Shown piece by piece: positions 1 to 11,404 of a stretch of DNA of 64,000 bases. The notes under the pieces are model-generated. The model was not told the origin of the DNA and ran no database searches. It saw only the letters and a program-made list of their open reading frames with translations. Position 1 is the first letter of the stretch; each line of letters opens with the position of its first letter. A program made the translations under genes and the position numbers. The stretch comes from Morella rubra (Eukaryota > Streptophyta > Magnoliopsida > Fagales > Myricaceae), in the NCBI GenBank assembly GCA_003952965.2, contig CM025856.1, positions 16,318,816 through 16,382,815 on the forward strand, given 5' to 3'.

Positions 1-1301
1 CTGTGTAGATGCATTAGTTCTGTTGTTTTTCTGTTGGCCCTGAAAACGTGTTTAGGAGTTGGCCCTAAAAACATTTTTTTTTCTTGCTTCCATCGTTTAT
101 CAAAACAGTGTCCCTTATTTCTTCAATCTCTGGAGTCAGTTTCTCTGAGGTAGATTACTTTTCCAAGGTACGTAATGAAGTTGTTTTCCTTTTTTTGCAG
201 GGAGAAAAAAGCTTGAATTTTTTTCAGTTTCAATTATGTAGTTACTAGATAGCACATGAAAGTCTCAAACTTGATATTCGAGTTATTTCTTTGGGGTTTG
301 TCTAATTATAATCAAGGAAAAAATTCGTTACTGTTGAATTCTGACGAAATTGAAGGCTAAGCAGCTTTGAGGTTTTGGAGGGTTAGCATATTTTTACAAT
401 ATTATAATTTCGTTTTATCATGAATATAGCATTAGCTTCGTTCCTCTTATAGTTAAGTGCTTTGGGGATTTATTTGTCTAATTATTTTGAAAGGAAAAAA
501 TTCTGATTACTGTTGAATTCTGACGAAATTGAAGGCTAAGTTCAGCTAATTGAAGGTTTTTGGAGGGTTAGTTGCTGATAAGGAATTTTACAATATATAT
601 AATTTCGTTTTATCATGAATATAGCATTAGCTTCGTTCCTCTTATAGTTAAGTGCATATGATATATTTGTGTGCTTTTTTTGAAGCTTAGAAACTGATTT
701 GAATGCATTTTTAGATTTGGTGTTGTTCCTAATTAAGGGTTGATAGGTGAGTTGCTGATAAGGAATTGCTCTGGAACAGGTCAGTGGTATTTTGATTCTC
801 AATATCAATTACATTATATTGTTGTTGGTTTTGTTGGAGATTGGAGTTTGTGGTTTTTGTTGGAAAGCGGAGGGCAGGGCTAACTATTACTTGTTGTTGG
901 TTCTGTGGAGTTTATTGGAGATTGGAGGGGTAACTATTATCTGTTGTTGGTTCTGTGGTTTTTGTTGGAGATTGGAGGACAAGGTTTATGTTGTTTAATG
1001 TTTAATGTTTATTTGTTGATCTATATTTATCTTTATTTTTATTTAACTTTTGAGATCACTTCCTGGTGGATACCTCTACACTGATGTTGGAGGTTTAACT
1101 TGAGGTGAAACGAAACCAGTCCTCTTTACGGAGGGATCTCTAAGTTTAACAAGTTATTATTTAATTATAGTTTTGTTGGTTTAATGTGTTTGTTTTATTG
1201 ATTTATGTTAGTTTATATCAAAATCTTGATAACATGTGATGAACATTAAAATGATACATAGCTTCTTTTTTGTTGCATTTCATATAGTTGTTATTGCGCT
1301 C
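1..1301 (+). other. 5' non-coding part of the CACTA element with local tandem duplications
   Basis: No protein-coding signal. The stretch holds a two-copy tandem duplication of about 180 bp (about 285-460 and 460-655) with shared text such as TGTTGAATTCTGACGAAATT. It also holds a short minisatellite at about 815-985 in which units built on TTGTTGGTTCTGTGG and TTGTTGGAGATTGGAG recur. It lies upstream of the TnpD start and may be the promoter/leader of the transposase gene or host DNA at the element edge; I cannot place the element boundary. Confidence 0.5.
285..655. repeat. Two-copy tandem duplication, unit about 180 bp
   Basis: The text TGTTGAATTCTGACGAAATT begins at 332 and again at 511. 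Both copies continue into TTATCATGAATATAGCATTA and TTCCTCTTATAGTTAAGTGC with small differences. The second copy carries a small insertion containing GTTGCTGATAAGGAATT, which recurs at about 750. Confidence 0.85.
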
Positions 1302-4300
1302 ATGGACAAGAGTTGGATGAAAAAAAACGCGGGACAAGAGAATATGTGTTGGGAGTCAATGAGTTTCTGGGTTTTGCATCTAAGAGTATGGGTAGTGATA
1401 GAGAATTTGTTGCCCTTGTGTAAAGTGCGTCAATTACAAGAGGTATAACATAGTACGGTACATGATCATTTGGTCCAATATGGGATGTCTCGGGTTACGA
1501 TTATTGGTTTGCGCATGGTGAATTGCGAGATAGGACAGCATCTAGTCATCCTCTATTTTTGTTGGGATAATGAAATGTGTGAACATCATCTGGGATGCAT
1601 GAACTATTAAACGATGTATTTCCATTAGTACCGGAAACACAATCCATAATGTACGAGAACAGAGATCCTACTAATACGGCTCAAAGTTTTATGACATGCT
1701 TAAAGATGCAGACGATCCTTTGTATGAAGGGTGCATAAAATTTAGTAAGTTAACTGCTGTTGTACAGTTATATCATTTGAAGTGCATGGGAGGGTGGAGT
1801 AATACTCTTTTACGTGGTTACTCCAAACACTGGGTGATATGCTTCCTGCGGGTGCAAAATTACCGAAGGACACTTATGAAGCTAAAAAATATATGAAAGG
1901 GTTAGGACTTGGATATGAAAAGATTCCTGTTTGTCCAAACGGTTGTATGTTGTTTTGGAATGAGAATGAGAAATTAGAAGTTTGTTCAAAGTGTGGAGCA
2001 TCAAAATGGAAGGGCAATGGGGAGGGAAATATTTTCTCACGAATGAAGGTGGATCATCCAAGAGATCAAGAAAAAACCGGCTAAAGTTTTGCGGTGGTTT
2101 CCTTTAAAGCACCGATTACAGAGGCTATTCATGTCCTCAAAAACTGCTTCTCATATGAAATGGCATCACGATGGACGTGTAAATGATGGGTTGTTAAGGC
2201 ATCCGGCTGATGGTCTAAGTTGGAAGGCATTTGATTCTCAGTATGCTGATTTTGCTTTTGATCCTCGTAATGTTAGGCTTGGGTTAGCAGCGGATGGTTC
2301 AATCCTTTTGGGAACATGAGTACCAGTCATAGTACATGGCCAGTGATATTGGTACCTTATAACTTGCCTCCTTGGATGTGTATGAAACGTTCATCTTTAG
2401 TGTTGTCATTGCTTATTCTTGGACCCAAATCTCCTTCTTTCAAGATAGATGTATATCTAGAGCCTTTGATATTGGAGTTAAAAGAGTTGTGGATGTTGGG
2501 TTAGATACTTATGACATTGCTACGAAAAATATGTTTAAGATGCGTGCGGCATTGATGTGGACAATTAACGATTTTCCTGCATATGGTGACCTCTCTGGAT
2601 GGAGTACAAAAGGACATCTTGCATGTCCATGTTGTATGTTTCAGACTTGTTCACGGTGGTTGGATAATGGCAGAAAATTTTGCTACATGGGGCATAGACG
2701 GTTCTTACCATTAAATCATAGGTGGAGAAGAAATCAAAGATCATTTGACGGTACTTATGAAATGGCTCCACCGCCCATTTTATGACCGGTGATGACATTT
2801 TGAGGGAATTAGAGGGTTGAACATTTTGAGTCAAGTGTATGGAAGAAGCGAAGTATTTTCTTTACATTGCCTTATTGGAAGGATAAGAACGTAGTTGACA
2901 ACATAATTGCTACATTGTTAAATGTGGACGGGAAGACAAAAGATAACTACAAGGCACGTCTTGACTTACAAAGCATGGGAATAAGACATGATCTCCATCC
3001 AGAGACTACTGATGCAGGAAAGTTGCATTTGCCGGGTGCTTGCTACGTAATGACTCGCGAGGCGAAAGAAGGCTTCCTAAAAGTGATAAAGAATGTAAAA
3101 ATGCCGGATGGTTTTGCTTCGAACATATCACGTTGTGTCAAGATTGAACAACGTAATATCATAGGTTTGAAGAGTCATGACTGTCACATCTTGATGCAAC
3201 ATTTGATGCCCATTGCAATACGGAGATCATTACCAAGCAATGTTTGTTCTCCTTTAATCGCATTGTCATGTTTCTTTAGGGAAATTTGTTCCAAAACATT
3301 ACGATTAGAGGACTAGATCGACTTGAGGCTCAAATTCCTATAACATTGTGTCAACTTGAAATGATATTTCCGCCTTCATTTTTTACTGTTATGGTGCACT
3401 TGGTCGTACATCTAGTTGCAGAATGTAAGATGGGTGGACCGGTTCAACTTCGGTGGATGTATCCTATAGAAAGGTAATATTAGTTATAGAAATATGTTAC
3501 GCAGGTTTCTCTGCACGTGTATTATTTTTTGAAATGTAATATTGTTGGTGTAGGTGCATGCATCGTTTCAAATCTTATGTTCGCAACACGGCCGCACCTG
3601 AAGGCTCTATTGCTGAAGGATATATAGCAGATGAATGCTAACTTTTTGTTCAAGATATTTAGAATCAGTTCCAACGATCTTTAATAGATCCCAAAGAAAT
3701 GTAGACGATACTATGGGAGGAATCTCTTTGTTCGTCTTGATATGAAAGGCATGCATGCAAGCCCATCGATATATCCTTTTTAATTGCGATGAGTTAATCT
3801 AAATTTGCACGTAAGTGTTGTTAAGACATATAACTCTTTCATTGAGAATGTTTATACCCAATATAATTTTTTTAATTCTATAGTCCATGCAGAATGCATA
3901 AGGATCGATTGAAGGCAACAAATCGTAGGAGTCGACCCACAGATTATGTCATCGACAAGATGCATAGGGATGAGTTTTGTGATTGGTTTCGAGACTATGT
4001 ATGTGTTATGTTTAAAATGTTTTGCATTGCTTGGTTACTTTAAAACTTATAAATAGTGTTAATCTTGAGTTGCTGTTGAGGAAAATAGGTTCAAAATATG
4101 GACGATGCGAGGAAGCGTGAACTTCCAAATAGAGTTCGATGGCTTGCTAAAGGTCCAAACCCGAAGCTAGATCATTCAATATGTACGTAATGGTATGAAG
4201 TTTCGTGCAAAAGATAATAATGAAATGGGCAGAACAACTCAAAATAGTGAGTTTGTGTGACTGTTGAAGGGGGCACCACATATTACGGGCGAATTACAAG

Positions 4301-4763
4301 TATCATTGAGTTAAACTATTTTGATGTGTTTTGTACTATTCAAATGTGATTGGATTGACCAACTATTGGTAAGGGATATAAAGTTGATGAGTTTGGATTC
4401 AAACTTGTTAATTCATCGCGTTTAGTGCATACTGGAGAGCGATTAAGCGATGATCCATTCATCTTCGCATCACAAGCATCTCAAGTATACTACGTATCTG
4501 ATGAAAGACATCCAAATTGGGAAGTAGTTGTCAAGACCAAACCAAGAGATGTGTTTGATACTGGTAATGGTGAGATGTTTGATGATGAGGTGGATGACTA
4601 TTGTGAAAATGAGCCTTATAATTTCAACATTGAGCAAGTCCCTGAGAATGTACAAGATGATATGATGTGGTTTAGAAATGAGGTGGAAGGAACAACACTA
4701 GATATATCTCAGGACTTTCCTACGGTATGTCAATTATCTCTCTGTTTAATTCATTTCTTTTAG
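1302..4763 (+). pseudogene. CACTA TnpD transposase (Transposase_21 type), degenerate
   Basis: Likely start is ATG at 1302, reading MDKSWM, the conserved beginning of plant TnpD proteins. Pieces in order: N-terminal transposase-associated region (1302-1545, ending near YWFAHGE); Transposase_21 catalytic domain (about 1690-2830) with NGCMLFW, a CSKCGASKWK zinc-like pair, PYNLPPWMCMK and WTINDFPAYGDLSGW; DUF4218-type block (2867-3477) with GLKSHDCHILMQHLMP and AVRRSLP-like text; DUF4216-type block (about 3560-4760) with SQVYYVSDERHPNWEVV. These lie in different frames (joins near 1840, 2085, 2316, 2500, 2790 and 3290) with stops between them. Some breaks could be introns, for example about 3478-3553, but several are frameshifts inside conserved domains. 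No functional protein is expected. Confidence 0.8.
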
Positions 4764-4918
4764 ACATGCATTATAATCTGGTTGGAATTTAGTTTTATTG
4801 ATGTTGTTTTGTTTAAGCATATGTCGTGCATGAATATTACTTTAGGGAAATTACTAGGATATTATTATGGTTAATTGATTCTCGAATATCAATTACTACA
4901 GTTTCTTGTGTATGTACA

Positions 4919-6597
4919 ATGACGAGGAAGAGGTTCAGGACTATATCCTCTTCATCACAGCAAGCTACGCCATCATCACAGCAAGCTACACCATCATCAC
5001 TACAACCTACACCATCATCACAGCAACCTACGCCACAATCACAGCAACCTACGCCATCATCACAGCAACCTATGCTTCCTTCACATCAAGCTACCATACC
5101 ATCGTTCGAACATGATGAACCTTCGAACGATGACGAAACACTTGGTTTGTTAATAACCAAAATAGTGATAATTTTAGTTATTTGTTAGTGAATTTAATTT
5201 CACATTTTACATGTGCAGATGATACTCAAGTTCGTAAAGCGCGTGGTGAGACGCGCATGACTGACGTGTGGAATCTAAAAGAGGGTGAATGGATTCCAAC
5301 GTGTTTTAATGACAATGGGCAGCCTCTAGGTGATGAAGAAGGCATTTTTAACAAATTCACGGGTTGCGTTGCCCGTGTTCCTAATCAAATCCAACTAGAT
5401 GCCGTGGATTGGCGTAGAGTCCCTACGGCAATAAAGGAGGATTGTTGGAGTATTATGACGGTATACCTAATTTTATTCACAATACTTGAAATTCAATTAT
5501 ATAAGTTTAATACTTGACATACCTAACTCTTGGGGTATATTTTGCAGAGGCGCTTTACAATCCCCGAGCCTTCCATTGGGGGATACAGTGAAGCGTTGGT
5601 TCATCAAAGATTTGGGAGAAAAATGGAGGAACTACACATGTAGTTTGAAGCACAAATTTTTCAATGAGGCCTTTACGCCTCAACATGTCAAAAGTAAAGC
5701 TCCAACAACGTTAATTTGGAGCAATTTTGCAACTTAGTCGATTTTTAGTATTCTGATGCAGGACGAGTATGACATTATTTCTTTGTATTATGGATTTCAT
5801 GAATATAACTTATTATTAATTTCTAATGTCTTGGTGTTAATGTAGCGTCGAAAGTGAAGCTGGTAAAAACTTTGAGGAGATTTGAACCTAAATGATCCAG
5901 CAAGTCACACTTTGAGCCAATCCAAAATGGGTGGCAACATCAGTTGATCACCATCTGACCGATATGCACAAGTTATGGGTCCAGAACGACATGGTCGCAT
6001 TTGCGCGTTGGACTAGGACCAACTCCTTCATCCCATCCTACCAACCCCAACATAATATCCACTCAGCCTGAATCTTCTAATAACGCGGAAATGATAGAGA
6101 TGCAAGATCAAATGAAGATGATGCAGTCTACAATTTCATCGCTTCAATCTACAAACAAAATGATGGGAAGCCTGGGTAAAAATTTTAGTTACTTACCCTC
6201 ACATAATCACTATTGATTCTATTTATGTATTTTCCTAGTTAATTGTTTATTTAACTTTTGTAGGACCAACTTCAAAACCAAAATGTTGCAAATCTCAATC
6301 CCGACCAAGTTCCACCAACATTTCCGATCTCATCTCATGCAAGCCGGAAAATGTTTCATTGTAAGATAATAACATAAATAAAGACTGCCATTAATTTGAT
6401 TTTAAGTTGTACTAAGCTCTTGTATTTGTATTTATATATTTTTTTTCTTTGTTCATGTCATTATTTTTTGTTAATTTTCCAATGTTGCAATGACAGACAA
6501 TGTTGATGGTGAGGATAATGGTGTTGGTGGTAGTGCAGATGTGCAGATAGTGCTGGAGCAGATGGTGCTGGTGTAGGTGCTGAACCTACTAAAAATT
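4919..6597 (+). pseudogene. CACTA second gene, Transposase_24 (TnpA-like) with Q/P/S-rich heptad repeat
   Basis: Begins near MTRKRFRTISSSS at 4919. A low-complexity tract of about seven heptapeptides of form QQ(A/P)TP(S/Q)S follows (4957-5103), encoded by a 21-bp tandem repeat. After a probable intron (about 5140-5218, ending in TGTGCAG) comes MTDVWNLKEGEWIP and CVARVPNQIQLDAVDW, then a further exon from about 5547 with RWFIKDLGEKWRNYTCSLK, which matches the plant Transposase_24 family. A C-terminal piece around 6001-6180 is coiled-coil-like (MIEMQDQMKMMQSTISSLQS). A short Gly/Val-rich tail ends near 6597. In CACTA elements this second product binds subterminal repeats; that role is inferred here. 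Frames shift near 5560-5620, so the copy is probably dead. Confidence 0.7.
4957..5103 (+). repeat. 21-bp coding minisatellite (heptapeptide repeat)
   Basis: Repeats of CAGCAACCTACGCCATCATCA with single-base variation encode QQATPSS/QQPTPSS units. About seven units are visible. The array stays in frame in the Transposase_24 gene of the CACTA element. Confidence 0.85.
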
Positions 6598-7139
6598 AAA
6601 GTTATAGTTATTTGTTGTTAAATGTCATTACTTATTAGTTTTTAGACTTCTGAGAAACTGTCATTACTTATTTGTTGTTATTACTTATTACTTGTTTGTT
6701 GCAAAACTTGTAAGACGTGGTTATTTAGTCAATGATGAAATATATTTTGTTTTATTACATTTTCTCTTTTTGCATCAATCAATTAAAATCTATTACATTC
6801 GGATTACAGGAAAATATAGAAAAAAAAATATTTTTGCATCAATCAATCAAAATCTATTTAAATTCTGTATTACAGGAAAATATATATAAAAAAATGCTAG
6901 GTTAAACACGAATTTATTGCAAATTTATTTAAAACTGAAAAAACTGCTGTTTAGCAAATGCTAGAAAAAAATAATTAGCTAAAACTATACCGTTGGAAAA
7001 GCCAATGATGAAATAGCACTTTTTAATCGGATTACAGGAAAATATAGGCAGACACCACTATTTATAAAACTGATATAGTGCTACTAGAAAAAAAAATAGT
7101 GCCTTTTCACAAACCGCTACTATACGCAGATCACAATCG
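6598..7139. other. CACTA 3' subterminal region, proximal half
   Basis: AT-rich non-coding DNA. A 64-bp tandem repeat (unit TGCATCAATCAAT...GGATTACAGGAAAATATA) starts at 6771 and 6835, and a third partial GGATTACAGGAAAATATA lies at about 7029. From about 7080 the CACTA-type text CTACTAGAAAAAAAAATAGTG and CACAAACCGCTACTATAC begins. This resumes after the nested LTR at 8313. Confidence 0.6.
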
Positions 7140-8312
7140 TGTTAGGGACCCCGGTCTAGGCCGCCTTAACAACGCCAACTCCCGCCAAGTGATTCGAACG
7201 CGATCACCCCAATCGATCCTCCTAAACCGTTCTTGGCAACACACGAGCTGAAATATAGGATCTAAGCACACAAATGAAGAACACTCGAGATATTATTATG
7301 AAGAACAAAAATGTGGTTAAGGGTTATTAGCCCAAGAACCACAAGAACACAAGAACAATCCCGATCAAGGGTTAATTAGCCCAAGAACGGGTACCCAAAC
7401 TAGGTTATTAGCCTATAATGAATCCCAAGTAACAAGGTTATTAGCCCTGAAACCGACTTAGCATATATGTGCCTATGCTTGGCCAAAACACTCTCAAAAG
7501 CTCTCAGGCTCTCGTAAACTCTATATTCTCAATGAATGATAACTCTAACTGCACCGAAGGGTGTTTATATAGACATCTTAGGTGCTTACAAAACCCTAAT
7601 GGACTCAAATATCAAATCTAAATCAAATCGCCGCTCGTTGGAAATCAATCCCTTCAATCACGTAGATTTGATATTACATGCCTAAAAACCAAACTCAAAG
7701 GAAAAGGAATCTTCTAGAGTTTAGGAAAGGATCCCTAAATCTAGAAGATATGATTTATTCAATCTCAACAAGAAAGGAAACTAATCCCTAAGATACCTCG
7801 TGGATCTTGCCGTCGTCCGCCGCCGTCCACGGCGGCGGCGCCGCTGCTTGCACCTCCATGGGTGGTCGTGCTCCTTCGACTCTGTGGCCCTTCCTCTTCC
7901 TTTCCCCACCTAGCACCAGTAGGGGTGGTGGTGCTCCGCCACTGGTGGTGGCCATCTGGTGTAGTGGCACTCCTTTGTCTGTTGGCCCACTGTGCTTGCT
8001 TGGCTTGGCTGGTGGCCAAGGACTTGCTGTGGCACCGTGTCATGGCAAGGCCGTGGGCTGTCATGGCATGTCCATGGCTGGCTGGCTGGCATGCCAAGCA
8101 TGGGTGTTGCTGGGCGCCATGCCTTGTCAGGGTTGCTGGGGCATTGAGCTTGCGCGCGCGCGCACGCTGATGCCATGGCATGGCTGTGGTGCTCTTGCTG
8201 CGCGCGCGGTGGGCGTGTCAAGGGTGCCCATGGGTGCCAATGCCGCCTCATCTTGCACCTCTCCTCCCACACGTGACTATCACGGCCCATGTCATTACAG
8301 AGGACCCTTTCA
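7140..8312 (-). mobile_element. Solo LTR A (1173 bp) nested in CACTA subterminal repeats
   Basis: Starts TGTTAGGG, ends CCCTTTCA, and is flanked by identical 5-bp target duplications AATCG (7135-7139 and 8313-8317). CACTA subterminal text continues on both sides. No internal retrotransposon domain, PBS or second LTR is present, so it is a solo LTR left by recombination. I favour minus orientation: CTATATAAAC (7572-7563) is a good TATA box on that strand and is followed by a leader-like sequence toward 7140. In that reading U3 contains the unusual GC-rich block at 7800-8285, rich in TGGCATG/CATGGC words. The ORFs predicted in that block on both strands show no domain and I treat them as spurious. 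Confidence 0.88.
7563..7572 (-). promoter_or_regulatory. Candidate TATA box of solo LTR A
   Basis: CTATATAAAC on the minus strand within the LTR, followed downstream by ACCCTTCGGTGC. It is placed as expected for the U3/R junction if the LTR is read right to left. This is a sequence match only; no transcription start is known. Confidence 0.45.
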
Positions 8313-8640
8313 AATCGACCTGTAGTGACGTTTGAAGAAATGCTGCCACAACATTTCGGGTCTGTAGCGGCAGTCACAAAACCGCTGCTATAGATTTTTA
8401 ACGCAATCACAAGCGACCTGTAGTGGCGTTTCAAGAAACACTGCCACAACATTTCGGGTCTGTAGCGGACATGTCACAAACGCCGCTATATATTGACTCT
8501 TCACCAGCGGTCGCGAAAACCGCCGCTATAACCTATTGCGACGGACCTATAGTGGCGGTCGCGATCGTCGCTAAAAAAATGCTGCTAAAAGCTTTAGCAG
8601 CGGTTTCTGACCGCCGCTAAAGGCCTGTTTTTTTGTAGTG
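8313..8640 (+). repeat. CACTA right terminal/subterminal repeats, 98-bp period
   Basis: GACCTGTAGTG(A/G)CGTTT(G/C)AAGAAA starts at 8317 and again at 8415, a 98-bp direct repeat that includes CTGCCACAACATTTCGGGTC. A shorter related unit GACCTATAGTGGCGG starts at 8544. Words of the CCGCTATA/TAGCGG type recur in both orientations up to the terminus TTTTTTTGTAGTG at 8640. Such arrays are the usual binding sites for the element's own DNA-binding protein. Confidence 0.8.
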
Positions 8641-8664
8641 AAACTATGTGGTTCATGTCCTTTT

Positions 8665-8883
8665 AGGGGTTTGAATTATCAAGTTCATCTCATGAAGCCA
8701 TCAAACTATCAAATTTATCAATGTGTGCTCTCAAATAAGATCTAACTGTCAAAATCATGGCGTCTGTGTTATAAATAGGCCATATAGCACGATTTTGATA
8801 GTTGGATCTTATTTGAGGGCGCACATTAATGAATTTTGATAGTTCAACAACTCAATGTGACGAATTTGCTAGTTTGGACCCCT
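8665..8883. mobile_element. Foldback MITE, about 219 bp
   Basis: Nearly the whole unit is an imperfect inverted repeat. The left arm AGGGGTTTGAATTATCAAGTTC... pairs with the right arm ending GAATTTGCTAGTTTGGACCCCT. Internally ATGTGTGCTCTCAAATAAGA pairs with TCTTATTTGAGGGCGCACAT. The loop is around TTATAAATAGGCCATATAG. It lies 24 bp beyond the CACTA terminus. No protein is encoded; superfamily not determined. Confidence 0.75.
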
Positions 8884-11404
8884 GAATTAACCTTGATGCC
8901 ATAGTTTAGGGCTGCAAAATGAAGTTTCCCAAATCTTATTGTACAACTAACCCCCACGTCTTTGGTTTTTGATATCACAGCATAGTTTGATTCCTACTTG
9001 TGGCACAGCAAAGTAGCGAAATTTTCAGGAGCGTTAAATAAACTGTTCTTCTGCACTAAAATTGAATATTACTCTTGTTTGTTCTCCTGGTATGAAACCA
9101 TGGAGAAGCTTGACTATCAGTCATGATTTACATTAATCACTGGTTCTTGCTGGAGATTTAATGTTCCTATTGCCCATCATTCCTAAGTAACAGTCAGGCC
9201 CCAGCAAAGGTTATGAAAATGGCTCCATAGTAATTTTTTTTTTTTTGGTGGAGTAATAGTGGTCCTGTATGTATGCTCACTTTTTGGTTGACATGACTAC
9301 CGAGGAGATGAAGTCTACCAAAGTGAATGGCCATATTAGAGAGATTATTTCCGATGAATTAGCAGACTGACCCATCATCCTCTGTATTCTCTGCCTTATT
9401 TTTTTTCTTCTTTTCCAACTACCCAACAAAACAATTTGAAGGGAGCTTATCGAATCTGTTCGCCTTAAATATCTGTCCTCAAGTATTATCAATTGGGCTG
9501 TAAGTTCTTAAAAGCTTCCAGTTTTAAAGTTTGTTGGAGTTTCTTTGAAGCTGTCGATAAGCAGTTCTTTCAATCTAGCAATTCAACGAATTCGCGGTCA
9601 CCTCTCCCCCATGTCCCTGAAAAGATAAAAATAAAGAAACTAAATTACTACCTGAAGTGCCTGCCATGGTTTAATTATGGTTGGTACTGAGAAACTTTTG
9701 CCTATAGCATATCAGTATCAGAGGGGCTAATCCTGGTCTGTGTTTCACCTGTACTGACCAGTTTCATGTTTTGCAAAGAAGTAAGGTTAAATTCCTAGCT
9801 AAGAACCCCAGTGCAAGTCTTTACACATTGAAAATCTATCGACTTACTATCCTTTGATATCTTTTCATGACTTGCATCAGTGAAAAGTCTCGAAGTAGGT
9901 GTATTAGTTTGTTCTTGAAGCAAGATACTCAAATCATGTATGAAACATAGCCATCCATCTTTAAAAGGATTCTCCACTTCTTCCTAGACATTTGGGATAG
10001 CCATCGTATCAACTCTTGGTTATAAATTGTTTTAAGAATCTATTTCGATGGATCTTATCATCTATAGTATGTCAATCCCATGCCCACTTTTCACATATAG
10101 ATGCTTAAGGGCTGATGGGCAATTTGTGCTTGGACTCTCCTGCACGGTACATCTCCAAGTTCTGAAGCCTTCTTTTGGAACATGTGGGTGTGTCCCTCTA
10201 AGGGTTCGGCGAAAAGTGTTATTAAAATCTTGTTACGGGATGGATGTAGAAAGTAAGGTTTTGTTCTGATGTAGAAGTGTTGGTTTAACGTCAGATACAA
10301 CGTCATTTAGAACCAGCTTTTGGTTCCTGTATGCAACGTGGGACGTCCTTCACAGCTGGTATTGTCCCATTCACTTTCAAGATAATATAGAGTAATAAAA
10401 TAATGACTTCCTTCGCGGCTGGTATTGTCCCATTCACTTTCAAGATAATATAGAGTAATAATGACTAATGGAACCTTCTAACAGAGTGACTCACGAGTAA
10501 AGACAAGGCTCTCAATCCGACTTTAAAGTTGCTCCGCAATTAAGGGGAGAATGGAAAAAGAACTCACCTCTGTCATTTGCTTGAATGATTATTGTTGCAC
10601 CGAATTTATTATAAAATTATGATCATGTAATTACTGTTCATCTCTCATCTGCGTGGGACACATTCTCGGGTGTTGTTGTCCCGGCCTTCACCTCCAACAC
10701 GAAAGTGTAGAGATATTATATATTATTTGGTCGCGTAGTTTTGAGAAATATAAATAATCGTGCTTTAGTGTATCACGGAAGCCGAAACAGGGGCCCATCT
10801 TGCAGGAGCGTTGGACATTTGGTACTTATTATGCAAACTAATTATAAATCCCGCAAGCACACACAAATTAGCATTTTCTTTATGGCCTTGTGTTATATCT
10901 TGTTTGTATATCAAGGGCAGAGCTTATTATTGTAAAATAGATCTTGTAAACAATGAAAATATGACTAATTAATTATTTAATCCTTCAACTTTGTGAACAC
11001 CAAAAGCTATTAACTAACTTATTTGGCTAAAGTTTGAAAGTGGAGAACTGAGTATTTATTGTTTAGGTTTTGGAATGGACACAAGCATAGATGGCGATGA
11101 AAGTCTGTCCGAATGTAAGCAGGAAGTACACCAACGCAACAAATGCCAAAATTAGTAACCATTGCTTGTTGCAATACTCGCTCTTGAAGTGCAGTAACCA
11201 CGGCTGGAAGCTTCAAGAAGGATATATAGGAGGATAGTAATTCGAATAGACAACTCCAGAGAGGCAGTGGCATTGTCCTAGTGAGAGATAGAAGGCAATG
11301 GATCAGGAAACAAGGATATAGATCGAAAAAAGAGAGACAGAAGGCAGAATGCAGAGCGCTGAGAAGAATTTTGTCAAAACAGAAGATGTTAATCTTGCCT
11401 GTTT
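8884..11404. other. Intergenic, no gene recognised
   Basis: I see no conserved coding sequence on either strand; the short ORFs here lack recognisable motifs. The only clear structure is a two-copy tandem repeat at 10342-10470. The text near 11020-11275 has a minus-strand ORF (84 aa, MPLPLWSCLFELLSSY...) with no family I recognise, just downstream of the DUF247 pseudogene. It may be its 3' flank. Confidence 0.5.
10342..10470. repeat. 63-bp tandem repeat, two copies
   Basis: GACGTCCTTCACAGCTGG (10342) and GACTTCCTTCGCGGCTGG (10405) each continue into TATTGTCCCATTCACTTTCA and AGATAATATAGAGTAATAA. The two copies are nearly identical, so the duplication is recent. Confidence 0.9.

Larger units (their letters stand above)
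1..8640 (+). mobile_element. CACTA (En/Spm-like) DNA transposon, left end outside window
   Basis: Class II CACTA element read left to right: TnpD-type transposase remnants (1302-4763), a second Transposase_24-type gene (4919-6597), then a subterminal repeat region ending in TTTTTTTGTAGTG at 8640. That end is the reverse complement of the CACTACAAAAAAA terminus typical of plant CACTA elements. The matching left terminus is not visible, so the element starts before base 1 or its left end has decayed; the 3-bp target duplication therefore cannot be checked. Both genes are broken, so the copy is not autonomous. A solo LTR (7140-8312) lies inside its right subterminal region and is younger than the CACTA. 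Confidence 0.85.

Noticed and set aside
7185..7215. tRNA-like T-arm word GTGATTCGAACGCGATC
   Set aside because: No acceptor, D or anticodon arms fold around it, and it lies inside solo LTR A.
7765..8452. Long overlapping ORFs on both strands in the GC-rich block (up to 180 aa)
   Set aside because: Open frames on both strands are expected in GC-rich low-complexity DNA. The block lies inside a solo LTR with clear ends, and no domain is visible.
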